A stretch of 64,000 nucleotides of DNA, from NCBI RefSeq assembly GCF_003716875.1, contig NZ_CP033078.1, forward strand, positions 1,116,001 to 1,180,000, written 5' to 3'. Under the pieces are notes generated by a model, which worked only from the letters and a program-made list of their open reading frames with translations, ran no database searches and was not told where the DNA came from. The translations under genes were made by a program, and so were the position numbers. Positions 59,092 to 64,000 of the stretch are shown one piece after another; the stretch's first letter is position 1; every line of letters begins with the position of its first letter. This DNA comes from Vibrio zhugei. Lineage in GTDB: Bacteria; Pseudomonadota; Gammaproteobacteria; Enterobacterales; Vibrionaceae.

Positions 59092-59147
59092 TACTAAGTT
59101 CACTCCAAATTTTGGAGAGAATTTAAAGCAGTAATAAGGAAATGACG

Positions 59148-60086
59148 ATGTCTGCTTTTGCATTTTTTGGCGCACTCGAAATTGGGCTTATCTATGGATT
59201 GGTTGCATTGGGAGTGTACTTAACCTTTCGAGTGTTAGATTTTCCCGACCTCAGTGTCGATGGCACCTTCCCGATGGGGGTGGCGGTTGCGGCGACGGCG
59301 ATTACCGCGGGGATCAATCCGTGGCTGGCGACGGGGATGGCGATCATTGTCAGTGCGGCAATGGGATGGGTAACGGCCTTCTTGACGGTACGCTGTGGAA
59401 TACTCAATTTATTGGCTTCCATTCTTACCATGATCGCGGCTTTTTCTATCAATATTCGTATCATGGGGCGCCCTAATATGGCCCTGCTAGGGCAAGATAC
59501 CATTTTGACACCCTTTGAATCATGGGGGGAGGCCATGTACGTGCGCCCGCTCGTGGTCGGTCTATTGGTGTTGCTATCGGCTTGGTTCGTCGTGCGGTTA
59601 TTGAATAGCGATTTTGGCTTAGGGATGCGTGCGACCGGAGTGAATGCGCGTATGGTCGCCGCACAAGGGGCGAATACGGGGTTTTATACCTATTTTTGTT
59701 TGGCCATCTCCAACGGTTTTGTGGGGTTTGCGGGGGCGTTATTTGCGCAAACCAACAGTTTTGCGGACGTTACCTCAGGTGTCGGAACGATTGTTGTTGG
59801 GCTTGCAGCCGTGATTCTTGGGCAAACGCTCATCCCCGGTAAGAAAATTTGGGTGGCGATTCTCGCCGTTGTGGTTGGCTCGATTGTTTATCGTCTTGCG
59901 GTTGCCTTTGCTCTCAGTTCGGGCATGTTCGGTTTGGAAGCGTCGGATTTAAACTTAGTGACCGCGGTGCTGGTGGCCTTAGCCTTGGTACTACCCAAAA
60001 TGAAACGCGCGCGAACGCGACGTTCTGCCATGAAAGCGGCGACGACACCTTCCCACGCTAATCCGTCGACAGGAGAGTCACGATGA
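59148..60086 (+). CDS. ABC importer permease, TrpY-like
   Basis: A permease of about 312 residues with roughly eight membrane helices. The family (BPD_transp_2) is shown by 'GLIYGLVALGVYLTFRVLDFPDLSVDGTFPMG' and 'NGFVGFAGALFAQTNSFADVTSGVGTIVVGLAAVILGQ'. It partners the upstream binding protein. ATG 59148 has AAGGA at a suitable distance; ATG 59142 is too close. It overlaps the ATPase gene by four bases. Confidence 0.88.
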   Translation: MSAFAFFGALEIGLIYGLVALGVYLTFRVLDFPDLSVDGTFPMGVAVAATAITAGINPWLATGMAIIVSAAMGWVTAFLTVRCGILNLLASILTMIAAFSINIRIMGRPNMALLGQDTILTPFESWGEAMYVRPLVVGLLVLLSAWFVVRLLNSDFGLGMRATGVNARMVAAQGANTGFYTYFCLAISNGFVGFAGALFAQTNSFADVTSGVGTIVVGLAAVILGQTLIPGKKIWVAILAVVVGSIVYRLAVAFALSSGMFGLEASDLNLVTAVLVALALVLPKMKRARTRRSAMKAATTPSHANPSTGESR

Positions 60087-60877
60087 TTCAATTAAATGAT
60101 ATTCAGGTGACGTTTAATCCAGGGACCGTCTTGGAAAACCCCGCGCTGCGCGGCGTGAATTTAACCGTAGAGCAAGGCGAATTTCTCACAGTCATCGGCT
60201 CAAATGGCGCCGGTAAGTCAACGCTGCTTGGCGCGGTGACAGGTGAGACCGCGATTAACCACGGTCAAGTTATCATTGGTGGTACAGATGTCACGCGTCA
60301 GTCCGTTCATCAAAGAGCCAAGCTGTGCGCGCGTGTCTTTCAAGATCCATTGGCTGGCACGTGCAGTTCGCTCACGATTGAAGAAAATATGGCTCTGGCT
60401 TATCAGCGTGGTAAAACACGAGGATGGACGTTGGCGTTAGGAGCGAAACGCCGACGGTTATTCCAAGAGCGTATTAGCATTTTAGGGTTGGGCTTGGAAG
60501 ATCGTTTGAGCGACAGTATTGGCTTGTTATCCGGCGGACAGCGCCAAGCAGTAAGCTTAGTGATGGCAACCCTTGCAGAGAGTCAATTATTGTTACTAGA
60601 CGAGCATACCGCGGCGCTTGATCCCCGCATGGCATCGTTTATTAATGAGTTAACGAAGCGTATTGTGGCTGAATTTAAGTTGACCGTGATGATGGTGACT
60701 CACTCAATGCGTGATGCGCTTGATTGTGGTGACCGTACGGTCATGCTACATCAAGGCAATGTTGTGTTAGATGTGCAAGGGGAGCAACGTGCTGCGATGG
60801 GGCTACCCGAGCTATTAGAGATGTTCTCAACAGTACGAGGCGAGAGTGTAACGGATGATGCCTTACTGTTGTCATAA
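60083..60877 (+). CDS. ABC importer ATP-binding protein, TrpZ-like
   Basis: A 264-residue ATPase. Walker A 'GSNGAGKST', Q-loop 'RVFQDPLAGT', signature 'LLSGGQRQAV', Walker B 'LLLLDEHTAALDP' and switch 'VTHSMRDAL'. The 'DEHTAALDP' variant is usual in this importer group. It overlaps the permease gene (ATGA), so the three genes form one transporter for an amino acid-like or aromatic substrate. Confidence 0.88.
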   Translation: MIQLNDIQVTFNPGTVLENPALRGVNLTVEQGEFLTVIGSNGAGKSTLLGAVTGETAINHGQVIIGGTDVTRQSVHQRAKLCARVFQDPLAGTCSSLTIEENMALAYQRGKTRGWTLALGAKRRRLFQERISILGLGLEDRLSDSIGLLSGGQRQAVSLVMATLAESQLLLLDEHTAALDPRMASFINELTKRIVAEFKLTVMMVTHSMRDALDCGDRTVMLHQGNVVLDVQGEQRAAMGLPELLEMFSTVRGESVTDDALLLS

Positions 60878-60921
60878 CGTTCGGTTGTCATAAAGCGCGA
60901 TGAGTCATCACTCTGCTAAGC

Positions 60922-60955
60922 AAAGCGCGAGCGTCTCGAGACGCTCGCGCTTTTC
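60922..60955. terminator. Strong terminator between the importer operon and dusC
   Basis: AAAGCGCGAGCGTCTC (60922-60937) is followed by its own complement, GAGACGCTCGCGCTTT (60938-60953), and T residues. Both converging genes may use it. The stem is long and GC-rich. Confidence 0.9.
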
Positions 60956-60987
60956 TTTACTACAGGGTGATTTATCACAGTGGTGAC

Positions 60988-61938
60988 TTAGGCAGACAAA
61001 GTATCTCGATAGCGCTGCAGGTGGTCAACAATAGGATCGGCGGCGTTGAAGGTACGAATGTCACGAAATAAGTCTTTGGCCTCTGGGTACCCTTGACGTA
61101 AAAAGGTAAACCATTGCTTCACTCGATTAGGGTAATATTTGTTCTTATCGCCGCTCATTTCATACTGTGAATAACGGATTAACAGTTCTACGACCTCTGA
61201 CCATGCCATAGCGGCGTGGTTATGTTTGACTACATTGCCCAAATTGGGGGTGGTTAAGGCTCCACGGCAGATCATGAGATCGTGAATGCCTGAAAGTGCC
61301 ATACAACGCTGAGCATCCTCATGATTCCAAATTTCCCCATTGGCCACCAATGACATGGGTGTTTTTTCACGCAGCTTTTTTAAATAGTCCCATTTAATTT
61401 CACTGGCTTTATACCCCCCGGTTTTGGTTCGTGCGTGGATCGTTAATTCATCGGCGTTGGCTTGCTCTACGGCATCGACAATCTCATAGCAATCTTCGGG
61501 GTCATCCCAGCCGAGTCGAATTTTTGCAGTAACCGGAATCTCATTGGAGACGGCTTGCCGGCATGCCTTTACGACTTGATAGATCAGCTCTGGTGTCTGC
61601 AACAAGGCGGCGCCGCCACGGCTTTTATTGACCGTTTTTGCGGGGCAACCAAAATTGAGATCAATACCATCCGCGCCCAACTCTGCCGCTCTGACTGCAT
61701 TAAATGCCATCCATTCGGGATCTTGCCCGAGTAACTGGACGCGAACAGGTACGTGCGAGCGTGTTCTTGATGCGGTTTTTAACTCCGGACACAAACGATA
61801 GAACACATGGTTTGGGATCGGTTGGCTGACCACACGCACAAACTCAGTGACACACAGGTCGTAATCGTTAATTTCTGTTAGTAGTTCGCGCATGAGGTGG
61901 TCTAACACACCTTCCATAGGGCCTAAGATGACTCGCAT
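60988..61938 (-). CDS. dusC: tRNA-dihydrouridine(16) synthase
   Basis: A 316-residue FMN enzyme that reduces U16 in tRNA. The N-terminal 'RVILGPMEGVLDHLMRELLTEINDYDLCVTEFVRVV' is specific to DusC. The catalytic Cys is in 'LNFGCPAKTVNKSRGGAALL'. FMN and phosphate binding are seen at 'VTAKIRLGW', 'LTIHARTKTGGYK' and 'MICRGALTTPNLG'. It is monocistronic, divergent from the SEC-C gene. Confidence 0.96.
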   Translation of the reverse strand: MRVILGPMEGVLDHLMRELLTEINDYDLCVTEFVRVVSQPIPNHVFYRLCPELKTASRTRSHVPVRVQLLGQDPEWMAFNAVRAAELGADGIDLNFGCPAKTVNKSRGGAALLQTPELIYQVVKACRQAVSNEIPVTAKIRLGWDDPEDCYEIVDAVEQANADELTIHARTKTGGYKASEIKWDYLKKLREKTPMSLVANGEIWNHEDAQRCMALSGIHDLMICRGALTTPNLGNVVKHNHAAMAWSEVVELLIRYSQYEMSGDKNKYYPNRVKQWFTFLRQGYPEAKDLFRDIRTFNAADPIVDHLQRYRDTLSA

Positions 61939-62111
61939 AGATCTTCACATTGATTTGAGGAGGACGAATTGTAGTGTGGTCCACTGGAAATGTCACGGGT
62001 TGTTCATGCACTAATCAAGCGCGAGTAAGATCACAGTATTTTCGTTCTTGTAGTAATTAATTCTTAATAAATCTCGTTATACTATGCCAAAACCTAATTG
62101 TTGAGACTGAT

Positions 62112-62741
62112 ATGACTTACGCGTTAATTTCGAAGGACGCTATTGAAATAGAAGAGACGCCTCTATTTATTGAAGGGGCGGTATTAGCCGCAAATTTTAC
62201 GACGGATCCGTTACCACCTGAGACTTGGTTACAACACGTGATTCCTGAAGCGGACGTAACAGCCACACGCGTGATTGAAGCGCATTTACAACAGCAATAT
62301 TTAGCACTGAAGCAAAATGCTTATTCATTACTTGATTTATTGAGCGATGAACATGATGATGCTTTAGCGGAATTAGCCGAAGGGTTTATGTCAGTATGGC
62401 CCTACATTGAGCCTAAATGGCATTTACATACGATGAGTGATGGTGCGGTGCGCATGTTGCAAGCGCTACTGACAACGATGATGCTTGCGATTGATGAAGC
62501 AGAGACACAAGCCAGCATGAAAGCCGCTGGGATTGAAGCGCCACCTTGTTTGCAAGACCTGCAACCTCAATTGGATATCATGGTTCAGGAAGTGGCGTTG
62601 GCCGCCGATGAGCAATTACTGGGCGCGCAAGCACAAAGTATCAACCCCTATAAAGACGTGGGGCGAAATGATCCATGTCCGTGTGGCAGTGAGAAAAAGT
62701 TCAAACAATGTTGCGGCCGGAACGGGTCAATTCCCACCTGA
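62112..62741 (+). CDS. YecA-like protein with a C-terminal SEC-C zinc motif
   Basis: A 209-residue cytoplasmic protein. The acidic helical N-terminal part (about 1-180) resembles UPF0149/YecA proteins. The last 25 residues hold the zinc-binding SEC-C motif '[19 protein letters not shown]', as in the SecA tail. Such proteins may contact the ribosome or SecB-type partners, but the job is not known. It is followed by lolA after 64 bp. Confidence 0.85.
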   Translation: MTYALISKDAIEIEETPLFIEGAVLAANFTTDPLPPETWLQHVIPEADVTATRVIEAHLQQQYLALKQNAYSLLDLLSDEHDDALAELAEGFMSVWPYIEPKWHLHTMSDGAVRMLQALLTTMMLAIDEAETQASMKAAGIEAPPCLQDLQPQLDIMVQEVALAADEQLLGAQAQSINPYKDVGRNDPCPCGSEKKFKQCCGRNGSIPT

Positions 62742-62805
62742 TGCTGACACAGTGTTTATGAAAACCTTTATAAGTGAATAAGACCAATCAGAACTGGAGA
62801 ATCAA

Positions 62806-63405
62806 ATGAAATTATGGTGTGCAGCGCTAGCGCTTTGCAGTTTTTCTGTGTTAGCGGCGCCAAAAGATGTATTGAGTGAACGTTTGGCGATGACCGATGG
62901 CTTTAGCGCTAAATTCGAACAGAAAGTGGTTAGCCCAGACGGAGAAGTCGTGGTCAATGGGAATGGGTTTGTGAATATCGCGCGCCCTAATTTATTTCGT
63001 TGGGAAACACAAAAACCCGATCAAAACTTGCTGGTTTCTGATGGAAAAACATTGTGGTATTACAATCCGTTTGTTGAACAAGTGACGATTTACGATCCCG
63101 AGCAAGCCTCAGAGCAAACGCCTTTTGTGCTGTTGACTCGTAACCGTAAGAGTGACTGGAATGCTTATCAAGTCACGGAAAAAGGGGATGTGTTTACGTT
63201 GGTACCGAATAAAACGGATAGCACCCAAGGTAAATTCCAAATTACCATCAATGATAAAGGCGTGGTTGAAGGATTTAACGTCATCGAAAAAGATGGCCAA
63301 AAAAGTCTCTTTACTTTTTCTGATGTAAAATCAGGTAAACCTGCCAAAAGCTTATTTATCTTTCAACTGCCTAAAGGGGTTGAAGTCGATGATCAGCGCC
63401 AGTAA
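62806..63405 (+). CDS. lolA: Outer-membrane lipoprotein carrier protein LolA
   Basis: A 199-residue periplasmic chaperone with a signal peptide ([17 protein letters not shown]). LolA features: '[19 protein letters not shown]', '[42 protein letters not shown]' and a central Arg for the lid ('PNLFRW'). It ferries lipoproteins from the inner to the outer membrane. It precedes rarA by 37 bp, the usual gene order in gamma-proteobacteria. Confidence 0.96.
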   Translation: MKLWCAALALCSFSVLAAPKDVLSERLAMTDGFSAKFEQKVVSPDGEVVVNGNGFVNIARPNLFRWETQKPDQNLLVSDGKTLWYYNPFVEQVTIYDPEQASEQTPFVLLTRNRKSDWNAYQVTEKGDVFTLVPNKTDSTQGKFQITINDKGVVEGFNVIEKDGQKSLFTFSDVKSGKPAKSLFIFQLPKGVEVDDQRQ

Positions 63406-63442
63406 TCTGAGCTAATCTCCCACAGTATCTAGGGAACATTAG

Positions 63443-64000
63443 GTGGACAACTATAGCTTAACTCTCGATTTCTCAGGGGACGAAGATTTTCGTCCCCTAG
63501 CTGCGCGTATGCGCCCGCAAACGGTCGAGCAATACATTGGTCAGCAGCACATTCTCGGCCCGGGAAAACCTTTACGCCGAGCCCTGGAAGCGGGCCAATT
63601 ACACTCGATGATTCTATGGGGTCCTCCCGGTACTGGGAAAACAACCCTAGCAGAAGTGGCGGCCAATTATGCCAATGCGGAAGTTGAAAGGGTATCTGCG
63701 GTGACCTCCGGTGTGAAAGACATTCGCATTGCGATTGAAAAAGCGCGCGAGAACAAGCTCGCTGGTCGGCGGACCATTTTGTTTGTTGATGAGGTGCATC
63801 GTTTTAATAAGTCCCAGCAGGATGCCTTTTTGCCGCACATCGAGGACGGCACGGTCACCTTTATTGGGGCAACCACAGAGAACCCTTCTTTTGAGTTAAA
63901 TAACGCGTTGCTCTCGCGGGCGCGGGTTTACAAACTTACCTCATTAACGACGGATGAAATCTTACAAGCCTTACAGCAAGCCATCAATGATGACGCACGT
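63443..64000 (+). CDS. rarA: Replication-associated recombination ATPase RarA, partial
   Basis: The 5' part (186 codons) of the MgsA/WRNIP1-type AAA+ ATPase; the rest lies beyond the window. It begins with GTG after AGGAAC-like spacing ('[25 protein letters not shown]'). '[19 protein letters not shown]' follows, then Walker A '[10 protein letters not shown]', Walker B '[17 protein letters not shown]' and sensor 1 '[13 protein letters not shown]'. RarA acts at stalled replication forks. It probably shares a transcript with lolA. Confidence 0.93.
   Translation, partial: MDNYSLTLDFSGDEDFRPLAARMRPQTVEQYIGQQHILGPGKPLRRALEAGQLHSMILWGPPGTGKTTLAEVAANYANAEVERVSAVTSGVKDIRIAIEKARENKLAGRRTILFVDEVHRFNKSQQDAFLPHIEDGTVTFIGATTENPSFELNNALLSRARVYKLTSLTTDEILQALQQAINDDAR

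Overview
The window looks like the chromosome of a marine or estuarine gamma-proteobacterium of the Vibrionaceae. It has moderate GC and dense operons. The right-hand gene order, opp - GST - chemoreceptor - pta/ackA - yfbV - ABC uptake - dusC - SEC-C protein - lolA - rarA, matches, from memory, a Vibrio cholerae chromosome I block. The pst operon facing a GGDEF gene resembles a V. cholerae chromosome II arrangement, also from memory. Species cannot be fixed from the sequence alone. No tRNA, rRNA, CRISPR array, prophage or defence island was seen.

Left part (1-10 kb): the end of a GH36 alpha-galactosidase, an M14 carboxypeptidase, a membrane diguanylate cyclase gene split by an IS30-family element, the phosphate uptake operon pstSCAB, and a small kinase-like protein. 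10-24.6 kb: an Lrp-type regulator, a YitT membrane protein and tyrB; a YhcH-family protein; a DMSO-reductase cluster (DmsD-like chaperone, ferredoxin, dmsABC) with an FNR-like site; trhO; a membrane protein; a dienelactone hydrolase; a universal stress protein; and thiamine salvage genes (thiM, thiamine-binding protein, thiE).

24.6-37 kb: an IS4-type element that landed inside an intrinsic terminator and left an 11-bp target duplication; a Fur-regulated iron-complex ABC system; glutathione peroxidase; a SotB-like efflux pump; an AscG/AscB-like beta-glucoside pair with a palindromic operator; a cold-shock-domain membrane protein; and a two-component system. 37-45 kb: a complete sucrose regulon (scrA, scrR, scrB, scrY, scrK) whose transcription units carry five related LacI-type operator sites.

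45-64 kb: oppABCDF behind a structured leader, a glutathionyl-hydroquinone reductase, a soluble double-PAS chemoreceptor, pta-ackA, yfbV, a TrpXYZ-type ABC importer, dusC, a SEC-C protein, lolA, and the start of rarA, which runs off the window.

Functionally the region combines nutrient capture (phosphate, iron, sucrose, beta-glucosides, oligopeptides, thiamine precursors), anaerobic respiration, acetate overflow metabolism, and sensing. No wholly new multigene system was identified. The most notable items are the two IS insertions, the cold-shock-domain membrane protein, and several strong RNA hairpins that lack U-tracts.
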